A DNA stretch of 34,099 nt from Pseudomonadota bacterium. Its GTDB lineage: Bacteria > Pseudomonadota > Gammaproteobacteria > Steroidobacterales > Woeseiaceae. Each line of letters begins with the position of its first letter. The stretch's first letter is position 1. The translations under genes were made by a program, and so were the position numbers. Where the stretch lies: NCBI GenBank assembly GCA_022572185.1, contig JACZWL010000035.1:1-34099 (forward strand). The letters are read 5' to 3'. Under the pieces are notes generated by a model. That model searched no databases. It saw only the letters and a program-made list of their open reading frames with translations, and was not told the origin of the DNA. Of this stretch, positions 8,464-16,111 are shown piece by piece.

Positions 8464-10206
8464 ATGGAAATTCCGGGACCAAGACTAATAGTAATCGTAT
8501 TGTTATTTGCCGCGGCAAGCGGCTGCGGCGTCCGCGTTACCGGGGACGTGCCGGTCGAAATGCGTGACGGTGTCAATCTTGTGACGGATATCTATCTGCC
8601 GTCGGGCAGGGGTCCGTTTCCGGTTATCCTGACGCGACTGGCGAACGGTACGAAGACGGAGACTGCATTTCAGCCGGCCATCGGCCATTTCTTTGCCGAG
8701 AACGGCTTTGCTTATGTCGCGCAAAATGTGCGTGGGCGATTCGGTTCGGAGGGCACGTTCAGCGCCTACATGGATGGTCAGGAAATTTCGGACGCCTACG
8801 ACACGATCGACTGGATCGTATCTCAGGAATGGAGCAACGGCATTGTCGGTGTAATGGGCGAGTCCTATTACGGCTACACGACCCTCGCGGCCGCGGCCAG
8901 CGGACATTCGGCCATCAAAGCGATATCGCTCGCTAACATCACCCTGGCACGCGAGAAACAGGTGCTTGACGGCGCGTACCCCCTGCACGGCAGCGGTCTG
9001 TGGACCCTGAGGATGGATGAGGGCATGAATGGGCCGTACCAGGACACAGACCAGATCGATCTGTATCACCTGCCATTGATAACGACGGGCGAAGCGAATG
9101 GGCTGCGCGATGTGCTGTGGCGTGATCTCGTATCGGGATATCTCGCCAATCCCGGCGCCAGGCGCGCACAGGCATTGGAGGATTACGAGAAGGTCCGTGT
9201 TCCGGCCCTGCATTTCGGCGGTTGGTACGACACATTCACGCGCGGCACGATCGCCATCTGGGAGGGCGTCAAGCTCTACAGCGGTGATCAGGATGCCAGT
9301 GAGATGCAGTGGCTCGTCATGGGACCCTGGGACCATGAATCCATGTCCACACACCTGTCAGGCGCGGCGGCGCCGACTAAAATCGGCCGGCGTGATACTG
9401 GCAGCGCTGCCGTGTCGACGTACGGCGATACGCTGCTCGAGTTCTTCACTTTTTTCCTGAAGCGTGAGGACAATGGTTTCATCGACGTACCACGAGTGCA
9501 GTACTTCAATATCGGTGACAACGATTGGCGTTACGGTGAGCAGTGGCCGCCGGAAAAATCGAGACTGCGCTCTTTGTTTTTTCACAGTGCGGGAAATGCG
9601 GGGTCGGCAGATGACGGGCTGCTGGATTTCCTGCCACCCAGGAACGAACCGGCCGATTCCTATGCCTACGACCCGCGCGATCCGGTGTCGATTACCGCAG
9701 GCACCAATGTCTGGAGCCGTGCAGCCGGCCTGCCGGATCGCGCCATATTATCAGAGCGCGACGATGTACTGACCTACGAGACGCGCCCGTTGCTCGATGA
9801 TCTTGAGATTACGGGTGCGATTGCCGTCGAGCTTTACGCGTCTTCTTCCGCGCCGGACACGGATTTCACGGCAGCCCTGGTCGATGTCTATCCCGATGGT
9901 TACAGCCTGCTCATACAGGAAGGAATCCTGCGCGCGAGCTTCAGAGATAAGGATGTCAGTCCGTCACCAATCGAGCCGGGGGAGGTCTACACTTTGATGA
10001 TCGACCTTTGGTCCACCAGCTACACGGTGCCTGCCGGACATCAGCTCCGCGTGGAGATTTCATCGAGCAATTTCCCACGCTTCGCTCGTAACCTGAATAA
10101 CGGCGAGCCCTTCGGCACGAGCGATCGAATCGAAGTCGCTGATCAGACTGTTTATCACAGTAATATCTATCCATCACGACTCATATTGCCTGTCGTGATG
10201 AATTGA
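8464..10206 (+). CDS. CocE/NonD (S15) family hydrolase, lipoprotein
   Basis: A 580-residue α/β-hydrolase of the X-Pro dipeptidyl-peptidase/cocaine esterase family. A lipoprotein signal ends in 'AASGC' with C21 as the lipidation site, placing the enzyme in the periplasm or on the outer membrane. The catalytic triad is visible: S134 in 'GESYYG', D256 in 'GGWYDTF' and H291 in 'GPWDHES'. The C-terminal part from about 390 ('VWSRAAGLPDRAILSERDD') is the galactose-binding-like β-domain of the family. Members cleave peptides, esters or amides (for example β-lactam acyl groups), so the substrate is open. The surrounding M20, M19 and aminoacylase-like genes favour peptides. About 215 bp precede it, without a clear gene. 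Confidence 0.88.
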   Translation: MEIPGPRLIVIVLLFAAASGCGVRVTGDVPVEMRDGVNLVTDIYLPSGRGPFPVILTRLANGTKTETAFQPAIGHFFAENGFAYVAQNVRGRFGSEGTFSAYMDGQEISDAYDTIDWIVSQEWSNGIVGVMGESYYGYTTLAAAASGHSAIKAISLANITLAREKQVLDGAYPLHGSGLWTLRMDEGMNGPYQDTDQIDLYHLPLITTGEANGLRDVLWRDLVSGYLANPGARRAQALEDYEKVRVPALHFGGWYDTFTRGTIAIWEGVKLYSGDQDASEMQWLVMGPWDHESMSTHLSGAAAPTKIGRRDTGSAAVSTYGDTLLEFFTFFLKREDNGFIDVPRVQYFNIGDNDWRYGEQWPPEKSRLRSLFFHSAGNAGSADDGLLDFLPPRNEPADSYAYDPRDPVSITAGTNVWSRAAGLPDRAILSERDDVLTYETRPLLDDLEITGAIAVELYASSSAPDTDFTAALVDVYPDGYSLLIQEGILRASFRDKDVSPSPIEPGEVYTLMIDLWSTSYTVPAGHQLRVEISSSNFPRFARNLNNGEPFGTSDRIEVADQTVYHSNIYPSRLILPVVMN

Positions 10207-10331
10207 TGCAGCAGCAAACACGTGAAAAAATGACCGCAATGACAGGCAGATCATTAAAAACGGCAGTGCTCATTCCGTTCATGGCTGCTGCAACGGTAGG
10301 CGCACAGTGGCCGGGCAACGCGGGGGGTTGA
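10206..10331 (+). CDS. Possible small coupled ORF (41 aa)
   Basis: The ATG overlaps the stop of the S15 gene (TGATG), an arrangement often seen with translational coupling. The 41-residue product has a polar start, a short hydrophobic stretch ('TAVLIPFMAAATVGA') resembling a signal or single membrane segment, and ends nine bases before the next gene. There is no separate Shine-Dalgarno and I recognise no family. It could equally be chance in a 133-bp spacer. Confidence 0.3.
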   Translation: MQQQTREKMTAMTGRSLKTAVLIPFMAAATVGAQWPGNAGG

Positions 10332-10339
10332 GGCAGTAA

Positions 10340-10798
10340 ATGTCATTCGCGCTCAAAGCCTGGAACAATCTCAACGGTAACCTGGCGGGTCGCTGGCTTT
10401 TCTCCCGATTCGTCTGCTTCAAAGCGCCGTATTTCGCTTCGATATCCCCGCTGTTCGAGCGGCTGGAAGCAGGACTCGCGGAGGTCTCGCTGAGGAAAAG
10501 ACGCAAAGTCACCAACCACATCGGCACGGTGCACGCGATCGCCATGGCAAACTTGTGTGAGATTGCGGCAGGCACCATGATGGAAGCGTCGATTCCATCT
10601 TCGATGCGTTGGATACCGAGAGGGATGACGATTCAGTACCTGGCAAAAGCGGAAACCAATATCCGCGCCAAAGCGGTGCTGCCTGATCTTGAATACGGGG
10701 AAGCACAGGACGTGATCGTGCCGGTCACGGTGGTCGATACCGGCGGCACGGAAGTCGTCCATGCGGATATCACGATGTATGTTTCGCCGAAGCATTAA
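10340..10798 (+). CDS. DUF4442 hotdog-fold protein (thioesterase-like)
   Basis: A 152-residue protein. 'NHIGTVHAIAMANLCEIAAG' (about residues 55-74) is the central hotdog helix, followed by β-strands such as 'MTIQYLAKAETNIRAKA' and 'VIVPVTVVDTGGTEVVHADI'. This is the DUF4442 branch of the hotdog superfamily, related to PaaI/YiiD-like acyl-CoA thioesterases. It probably acts on an acyl-CoA in the cytoplasm, but no specific substrate can be named. GAGG sits 7 nt before ATG 10340. It follows the S15 gene closely and may be cotranscribed with it. Confidence 0.82.
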   Translation: MSFALKAWNNLNGNLAGRWLFSRFVCFKAPYFASISPLFERLEAGLAEVSLRKRRKVTNHIGTVHAIAMANLCEIAAGTMMEASIPSSMRWIPRGMTIQYLAKAETNIRAKAVLPDLEYGEAQDVIVPVTVVDTGGTEVVHADITMYVSPKH

Positions 10799-10959
10799 CG
10801 GCGATAAGCGTTTATTATTGGATAAATACCGAATGATGGAATCGTCTAATCCATATTCAGGAATTGAAACGGCATGAATTATGAGCGACTGGCCAAGGTC
10901 AGGAACAAGCACGCCCCGACCAATCTCATGCGTTTGCATGTGACTGACAGGCCTGCAGT

Positions 10960-11226
10960 ATGGTGATTGAACAGGAACTATCGCCTGAGGTTTTTCAGCT
11001 TCTGGCGGACGGACGCAAGATCGAGGCGATCAGACTGATCCGCGAGGAGACCGGACTGGGGCTCCGAGAGGCGAAAGAGCTGGCAGAGGCGCTTTTGGGT
11101 GAGCACGCATCCACGGAGATGGCAATTCCGGCAATAACAGAACAAGGCGGCGCGAGTGGCGTGATCGCGATAATAATCGCGGCCCTGATTGCCTACCTGG
11201 TATATGTATTTTTCCTAAGTGATTAA
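10960..11226 (+). CDS. Small membrane protein with a ribosomal L7/L12 C-terminal-like motif
   Basis: An 88-residue protein. Residues 17-45 ('RKIEAIRLIREETGLGLREA' and onward to 'LAEALL') resemble the L7/L12 C-terminal helix-loop-helix 'K..AIK.VRE.TGLGLKEAK..VE'. A C-terminal transmembrane helix follows ('GVIAIIIAALIAYLVYVFFL'). Such tail-anchored L7/L12-like proteins recur in proteobacteria without a known role. The motif may recruit a partner as it does translation factors on the ribosome, but that is inference. No strong Shine-Dalgarno is seen; the start is the only ATG that fits the motif. The DUF4389 gene follows 52 bp later. Confidence 0.75.
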   Translation: MVIEQELSPEVFQLLADGRKIEAIRLIREETGLGLREAKELAEALLGEHASTEMAIPAITEQGGASGVIAIIIAALIAYLVYVFFLSD

Positions 11227-11278
11227 ACGCTCGTAAAAGGAGTATTATTTTGGCCGGGATCTCAGCAACAGGGGAATC

Positions 11279-11635
11279 ATGATGAGTCAGGACGAAACAA
11301 CGCCGGATCAAGGCTCAGAAGACACTGGCGACGAAGGGCACAGGGATACCCGCCAACTGGAAGAGAACCTGAAAAGACGCTCCACCTGGGTACGGCTGTT
11401 GTTCATGATCATATTTATCGCGATCTATGGACTCACACGGGCTATTTTCGCCGCAGTGGTTGTTTTCCAGTTTTTCTTCGTACTCTTTACCGCTGAAACG
11501 AACAAGCGATTGACAGAGCTAGGGCAGTCGCTGGCGACCTACACCTATCAGATCATGCGCTACCTGTCGTTCAACTCAGAGGACAAACCGTTCCCGTTCA
11601 GCGCCGACTGGCCGACGGGGGCGCCAGGCGACTAG
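11279..11635 (+). CDS. DUF4389 family membrane protein
   Basis: A 118-residue protein. The N-terminal 30 residues are acidic and hydrophilic. Two hydrophobic stretches follow, 'WVRLLFMIIFIAIYGLTRAI' and 'FAAVVVFQFFFVLFT', then 'TNKRLTELGQSLATYTYQIM' and 'YLSFNSEDKPFPF'. That last block is the DUF4389 signature; the function is unknown. AGGGGAA precedes a double ATG (11279/11282), so either may be used. The stop codon TAG is made from the TA target and first G of the hairpin element that follows. Joining the flanks without the element would give TAA at the same place. Confidence 0.85.
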   Translation: MMSQDETTPDQGSEDTGDEGHRDTRQLEENLKRRSTWVRLLFMIIFIAIYGLTRAIFAAVVVFQFFFVLFTAETNKRLTELGQSLATYTYQIMRYLSFNSEDKPFPFSADWPTGAPGD

Positions 11636-11800
11636 CAGGATGTTGAAAAAGTCTTCCATGACTTTTTCAACGACGTGATCCGAAAAATGCGATTTTCGGA
11701 TCTCTCACATTTTCAATGGTTTATAGCCATCGAAAATGACGGTACATCCCTGTACCGGCTAACAGCCTGTAGAAAAACAGAGTTTTTCAACAGCCTGCTA
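11633..11800 (+). repeat. MITE-like element of tandem hairpins with terminal inverted repeats
   Basis: The ends form an inverted repeat: 11633-11650 against 11783-11800 match at 17 of 18 bases (core TGTTGAAAAA). TA dinucleotides bound both ends, as expected for an IS630/mariner-type target duplication. Inside are successive hairpins: 11642-11653/11660-11671 (12 bp, perfect); 11677-11686/11693-11702 (10 bp, perfect); 11708-11719/11727-11738 (11 of 12); 11740-11746/11751-11757 (7 bp, perfect); and 11767-11778/11782-11793 (11 of 12). There is no coding capacity. A non-autonomous element is the best reading. It may also act as a transcription terminator or RNA processing site for the DUF4389 gene. 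Confidence 0.75.
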
Positions 11801-11834
11801 AGGCCGACAAGACCGATAAAATAGTCATGATTTA

Positions 11835-11940
11835 TCATCCGGCCAGCTCGTGCAGGATGACCTGCCAGTGCTCGAGGGCACCGGAAAACGACTTCACAGG
11901 CACACGCTCATTCAGACCGTGCGCGAACTCGTCTTCCTCG
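11835..11940 (-). pseudogene. C-terminal remnant of an M20 metallopeptidase
   Basis: About 35 codons on the minus strand read 'EEDEFAHGLNERV', then 'SGALEHWQVILHELAG' and a stop at 11835-11837. This matches the C-terminus of M20-family peptidases, where a His-Gly/Ser-x-N/D-E-R segment carries the last metal ligand and is followed by a closing helix. No start or body of the enzyme is present upstream. It is separate from the full M20 gene at 12623, which is on the other strand. The assignment rests on a short stretch. Confidence 0.5.
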
Positions 11941-12045
11941 CATGTTTTTGTTCATTAACCCTGTACCTGGATGCTTCGATAGACAAACCAAACGAGCTAT
12001 TGTCGCCAAATCGGGTCGCCAGGCACAGTGGTATAGTTTCACGGC

Positions 12046-12477
12046 ATGGACTGTGAGCTTCTGAAAAGTAACTGGGCGCTGCTGGTAGCAGTCGGCATTG
12101 GCCTGATTATTGTCCTCGTTGTGTTATTACAGTTGATCAGGCGCTCAGCCTGGGGGCAGCTCCGTGAGACCCGGCGCACATTGGCAGAGGCACGGCAGGA
12201 CGAGGCAAGAACACTGCGGGCGATCGAGAAGGCCGAGCGAATCGCCAGACGGCTTCACGAGCAAGCAGAAACGACGAAACCGAGGCACGTGCAGGAGGCG
12301 AAAGAGGTGCTGGAGGACGCCAGGATGCTTGCGAAAATTGCAAACGACAAGGTCCTTGTCGCCGAAAATCACGTACGCCGTGTCATACTCGAAGAGTATC
12401 CACCGGTGCAGCAGGAGCGATTGAGAAAGAAGTATTTGCCGGAACAAGCGCCAGACAAAAGACCATTTTCCTTCTAA
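12046..12477 (+). CDS. Membrane-anchored coiled-coil protein, unknown
   Basis: A 143-residue protein. One N-terminal transmembrane helix (about 11-30, 'LLVAVGIGLIIVLVVLLQLI') is followed by a long charged helix (about 38-115) with repeated Ala/Glu/Arg/Lys and heptad-like spacing ('TLAEARQDEARTLRAIEKAE'), so a coiled coil is likely. The tail is basic and proline-containing. I recognise no family. The composition matches its neighbours and no competing frame is better, so it is probably a real gene. The ribosome-binding site before ATG 12046 is weak. Confidence 0.62.
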   Translation: MDCELLKSNWALLVAVGIGLIIVLVVLLQLIRRSAWGQLRETRRTLAEARQDEARTLRAIEKAERIARRLHEQAETTKPRHVQEAKEVLEDARMLAKIANDKVLVAENHVRRVILEEYPPVQQERLRKKYLPEQAPDKRPFSF

Positions 12478-12622
12478 TCGGATCTGCCTGTCCGGAACCG
12501 GGTCTCGCGGGTATATTGTGCGCTGGCAACTAATGAATAAAGACAAGAGCCAAGACATCAAGTATGAGCAGACAATTCCCGGTCGTCTCAACCGTCATTA
12601 TTGATAACCAGGAGAGAGCGCA

Positions 12623-14140
12623 ATGAGAGTGTCGGTTTTGCTTTCGGTGTTGCTCGGGGCTGCGTTGGCATTGCCAGCGGCTTTACCGGCCCAGGACCTG
12701 CGGCAGTCGGTGGAAACTTATGTTGGCGCGACTCAAAAGGAAATCCTCTCCAAGCTGATGGCAGCGCTGCGATTCCCGGCGGTTGCCGCCGACGAGGTCA
12801 ATATCCGGCGAAAAGCGCGTTATCTGCGCGACGAATTGGCGCAGCGGGGACTTATAAGTGAAATTCTAGAAACAAACGGTAACCCGCTGGTTTACGGTAA
12901 TTTATCGGTACCAGGAGCAAGCCGGACACTGCTTCTTTACTGCCATTACGACGGTCAGCCGGTCGATCCCGCCAAATGGCGGCAGGCCGATCCGTTTCAG
13001 CCTGTGATGATGGACGGCCAGCTGTCACACGATTCGCAGCTAATCGATTTTGAGTCCGCGGAATCCTTTGACGATGACTGGCGGATTTACGCGCGCTCGG
13101 CCTCCGACGACACCGCCCCGATCATCGGGCTGCTTACGGCGCTGGATGCGCTGAAAGCCGCCGGTATCCCCCTGAGTTCTAATATCAAAGTCATCCTGGA
13201 CGGCGAGGAGGAGGACGGGTCGCCGAGTCTTGTTGCCGCTATTGAAAGATATCGCGACAGGCTGGACGCCGACCTGTTACTGATTTTCGACGGGCCACTG
13301 CATCAGTCCGATCGACCGACGGTCGTTTTTGGTGCGCGGGGCATAATGGCGGTCGATCTGACGGTTTTTGGCCCGTGGGCTCCGTTACACAGCGGACATT
13401 ACGGCAACTGGGCGCCGAATCCGGCGATGCAACTGGCTCAGCTGCTGGCATCGATGAAGGATGCCGAAGGTCGTGTGCTCCTCGAGGGTTTCTATGACGG
13501 GATCGAGTTCACGCCTGACGATCAGCGGGTGCTGGACGCAGTCCCCGACAATCTCGAAAAGCTAAAGACCGTGCTGGGTTTTTCACAGCCCGACAGGGTT
13601 GGCAACTCCCTGCAGGAAGCCATTCAATATCCATCGCTGAACATTCGCGGCCTGGAAAGCGGCTGGGTCGGTGCCGAGGCCAGGACGATCGTTCCGGGTC
13701 GCGCGATTGCCGCGATCGATATTCGTCTCGTCAAAGAGACCAAGCCGGACGACATCTATGCAAAACTGATAACGCATATCGAAAGGCAGGGCTTTCACAT
13801 TGTTGCGGAAGATCCGGATGATGTGGTCCGTGCGGAACACGGGCGGATCGTAAAAGTGATCCGTCGCGGCAGCATGAATGCGTACCGAACCGATCTAAAC
13901 AACCCGCTCGCACGGCGAGTCGTGGCAGCGATAAATGCTGTCTGGGACGGGCCAATTGTACAAAAACGGACCAGTGGCGGGACCGTGCCGATCGCGCCGT
14001 TTATCGAGGCGCTTGATATTCCGGCTCTCGGCATACCGACCGTAAACTTCGACAACAATCAACACGGCCCTGACGAGAACGTGAGGCTGGGGCATTTCTT
14101 CGACAGCATCGTGACTTTCGCGGCGATATTCACGATGTGA
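12623..14140 (+). CDS. Exported M20 family metallopeptidase
   Basis: A 505-residue zinc exopeptidase. A Sec signal peptide covers about residues 1-23 (ends 'LPAAL.PAQ'). Metal and catalytic residues are in M20 order: H108-x-D110 ('YCHYDGQPVD'), D162/D163 ('SASDDTAP'), the catalytic Glu pair at about 195-196 ('DGEEEDGSP'), and a late His in 'NNQHGPDENVRLG'. The dimerisation domain sits in the middle ('LNIRGLESGW'). The family includes dipeptidases, carboxypeptidases and aminoacylases; the exact substrate is not visible. CAGGAGAG lies 7 nt before the ATG. A rho-independent terminator follows. Export fits the neighbouring peptide-hydrolysing lipoproteins. Confidence 0.9.
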   Translation: MRVSVLLSVLLGAALALPAALPAQDLRQSVETYVGATQKEILSKLMAALRFPAVAADEVNIRRKARYLRDELAQRGLISEILETNGNPLVYGNLSVPGASRTLLLYCHYDGQPVDPAKWRQADPFQPVMMDGQLSHDSQLIDFESAESFDDDWRIYARSASDDTAPIIGLLTALDALKAAGIPLSSNIKVILDGEEEDGSPSLVAAIERYRDRLDADLLLIFDGPLHQSDRPTVVFGARGIMAVDLTVFGPWAPLHSGHYGNWAPNPAMQLAQLLASMKDAEGRVLLEGFYDGIEFTPDDQRVLDAVPDNLEKLKTVLGFSQPDRVGNSLQEAIQYPSLNIRGLESGWVGAEARTIVPGRAIAAIDIRLVKETKPDDIYAKLITHIERQGFHIVAEDPDDVVRAEHGRIVKVIRRGSMNAYRTDLNNPLARRVVAAINAVWDGPIVQKRTSGGTVPIAPFIEALDIPALGIPTVNFDNNQHGPDENVRLGHFFDSIVTFAAIFTM

Positions 14141-14170
14141 CATTCTCTACGGTGGGTACGCTATAAGAAT

Positions 14171-14193
14171 ACCCGGTCAATGACCGGGTTTTT
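14171..14193 (+). terminator. Rho-independent terminator after the M20 gene
   Basis: ACCCGGT (14171-14177) and ACCGGGT (14183-14189) form a perfect 7-bp stem with a five-base loop, followed directly by TTTTT. It lies 30 bp after the M20 peptidase stop. Confidence 0.8.
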
Positions 14194-14275
14194 CCTGTCT
14201 GTAGGTACATATACGCATTTTCCGGGTCGGATCCATCCCTTAGAAAGGGCGCAAGATCTGTCACAGGAGAATTCG

Positions 14276-14377
14276 GTGGACCTTATATTTCTCGTTTCCA
14301 CTATTACGGGCGTGGCAGCAGCTGCGTCCATTACCTTGATCCTGCTGCTTATCGCAATGGGCAAGGTCGACGTCTAG
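14276..14377 (+). CDS. Small single-helix membrane protein (33 aa)
   Basis: GTG at 14276 follows ACAGGAG at a suitable distance. The product is almost entirely one hydrophobic helix ('VAAAASITLILLLIAM') ending in 'GKVDV'. It sits between the M20 terminator and the convergent aminoacylase-like gene. No family is recognised. The good ribosome-binding site and clean transmembrane pattern are the only support. Confidence 0.4.
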   Translation: MDLIFLVSTITGVAAAASITLILLLIAMGKVDV

Positions 14378-14388
14378 GTCTGCTGCCT

Positions 14389-16080
14389 TTACTCCGACCA
14401 GCCGGCCCAGCCGGGGCCGCGCACGACACGCCCCGGCGTAGCGCCGGTATGCTCGCCGTTTCTTAGTACCTGTTCGCCGTTCACGAAGACTTGCTCTATG
14501 CCGGTCGCATATTGATGCGGCTCCGGAAAAGTCGCGTGGTCCGATACTGTTGCCGGATCGAATACGACGACGTCAGCAAAGTAGCCCGCCGCAAGCCGGC
14601 CACGATCACGAATCTGAATGTTCCCGGCGGGGAGGGAGGTCATGCGACGAATAGCCTCCTCGAGCGGGATGATGCCTTCGTCCCGTGAATATTTTCCGAG
14701 TACGCGCGCAAAGGTGCCAAAAGCGCGCGGATGGTTGTTGGACAACAAAAACACGCCTTCCGTCGCCGAGGCTTCCTCGTCGGAGCCGAAACTGACCCAG
14801 GGCTGAGCCACCTTTTTCCTGACATTTTCTTCAGACATCATGAAATAGCTGACGTCGACCCGGCTGTTGTCAGCAATGACGAGGTCAATGGCGGTTTCGG
14901 CGGGGTCAGCGCCCCGATCCTCGGCAACCTGCTTGAGCGTTTTGCCGATCAGAGGCTTTAATTCATCAGTCTTGAATCCGAGCAATAGAATATTTTCGGG
15001 ACCGGCCTGGAGGTAGCGGTTTTCCCAGTCGACGTCGGGGCTGGTCATTTCGAAAACGACGCGTGCACGGACTGTCGGGTCTTTGAGGCGGGCCACCCAG
15101 GCATCGTGCCCGCCTTCCTGCACCCACAGTGGCATCGACGCGTTCAGCCCGGTGGCACTGGCCGGATAGGTATACATATCGGCGGTGATGTTTAAGCCTT
15201 CGGCACGCGCGGATTCGACCATGTCGAAGACGTGCTCGAGTTTGTGCCAGTTGGGCTTGCCCGATGCTTTCAGGTGATAGATCTCCGCCGGTACACCGGT
15301 CGCACGCGCTATATCGATCAGCTCCTGGACTCCTTTTTCCAGCCTGTCGCCCTCGGATCGGATGTGCGAGATGTACGCCCCGCCGAATTCCGCTGCGGCA
15401 CTGACGAGCGCGATGAGTTCGAAAGTATCCGCAAAGTTTGCGGGCGCGTAGATCAGCGAGGAGCCGACACCGAGCGCGCCTTCCCGCATCGCCGCCCGCA
15501 CCAGATCCTGCATGCGGGACAACTCTTCTGCAGTCGCTTTGCGGTTGTCGTAACCCACTTCGTGAATCCGCAAAGTGGTAGCGCCAACGTAGGACGCGAC
15601 ATTGGGGGAGATGCCCTTCGTCGTCAGGTAATCCATGTATTCGCCGAGCGTGGTCCACTCGATGTCATACTTGATATCCCCCTGGCGGGCGAGCGCATCG
15701 GCCTTCAAGCGCTCATTCCACGGGCCCATCGACCAGCCTTCACCCATGACCTCGAGCGTGACTCCCTGTTTCAGGTCACTCATGCCGCGACCGTCCTCAA
15801 TGAGTGATGCCGTTGCCCATGAAAGCATGTTGATGAAACCCGGTGAAACAGCCTTGCCGGAAGCATCGATTTCATCGGCCGCCGTCGCGCCGGCAAGATC
15901 GCCCACCGCGGCAATCCTGTCGCCGGAAATGGCGACATCGCCGACAAAAGGTTCGCCGCCAAGGCCGTCATAAACAGTACCGCCGCGGATGATGAGGTCG
16001 TAGGCGGGCGGCGCGGGAGTGCAGGCAGCAATCACGCAAGCAATTGCTGCGATAACAGAACATGTGTTGATTCGCTTCAT
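14389..16080 (-). CDS. N-acyl-D-amino-acid deacylase-like amidohydrolase, lipoprotein
   Basis: A 563-residue amidohydrolase of the D-aminoacylase group. A lipoprotein signal ends 'VIAAC' (C20), so it is exported. The N-terminal β-domain begins 'YDLIIRGGTVYDGLGGEPF'. Family landmarks are 'GALGVGSSLIYAPA', a metal His in 'YISHIRSEGDR', another in 'EIYHLKASGKPNW', the Asp in 'SFGSDEEA', and the C-terminal 'GRLAAGYFADVVVFDP'. Two usual ligands are absent. The HxH after 'PGFI' (residues 86 and 88) is Leu and Trp ('FINMLSWAT'), and the Cys of the usual 'GNCG' is missing ('GEGW'). It may therefore use one metal site or a different chemistry. It is the second gene of an operon, 31 bp after the M19 gene. 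N-acyl-D-amino acids or D-peptides are plausible substrates. Confidence 0.82.
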   Translation of the reverse strand: MKRINTCSVIAAIACVIAACTPAPPAYDLIIRGGTVYDGLGGEPFVGDVAISGDRIAAVGDLAGATAADEIDASGKAVSPGFINMLSWATASLIEDGRGMSDLKQGVTLEVMGEGWSMGPWNERLKADALARQGDIKYDIEWTTLGEYMDYLTTKGISPNVASYVGATTLRIHEVGYDNRKATAEELSRMQDLVRAAMREGALGVGSSLIYAPANFADTFELIALVSAAAEFGGAYISHIRSEGDRLEKGVQELIDIARATGVPAEIYHLKASGKPNWHKLEHVFDMVESARAEGLNITADMYTYPASATGLNASMPLWVQEGGHDAWVARLKDPTVRARVVFEMTSPDVDWENRYLQAGPENILLLGFKTDELKPLIGKTLKQVAEDRGADPAETAIDLVIADNSRVDVSYFMMSEENVRKKVAQPWVSFGSDEEASATEGVFLLSNNHPRAFGTFARVLGKYSRDEGIIPLEEAIRRMTSLPAGNIQIRDRGRLAAGYFADVVVFDPATVSDHATFPEPHQYATGIEQVFVNGEQVLRNGEHTGATPGRVVRGPGWAGWSE

Positions 16081-16111
16081 AATAAGAACCCGTCCTGCGG
16101 GCGATCAACGG

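Noticed and set aside
8379-8567. Open frame overlapping the start of the S15 gene
   Set aside because: Composition is basic and irregular, and it overlaps a convincing lipoprotein signal peptide in another frame.
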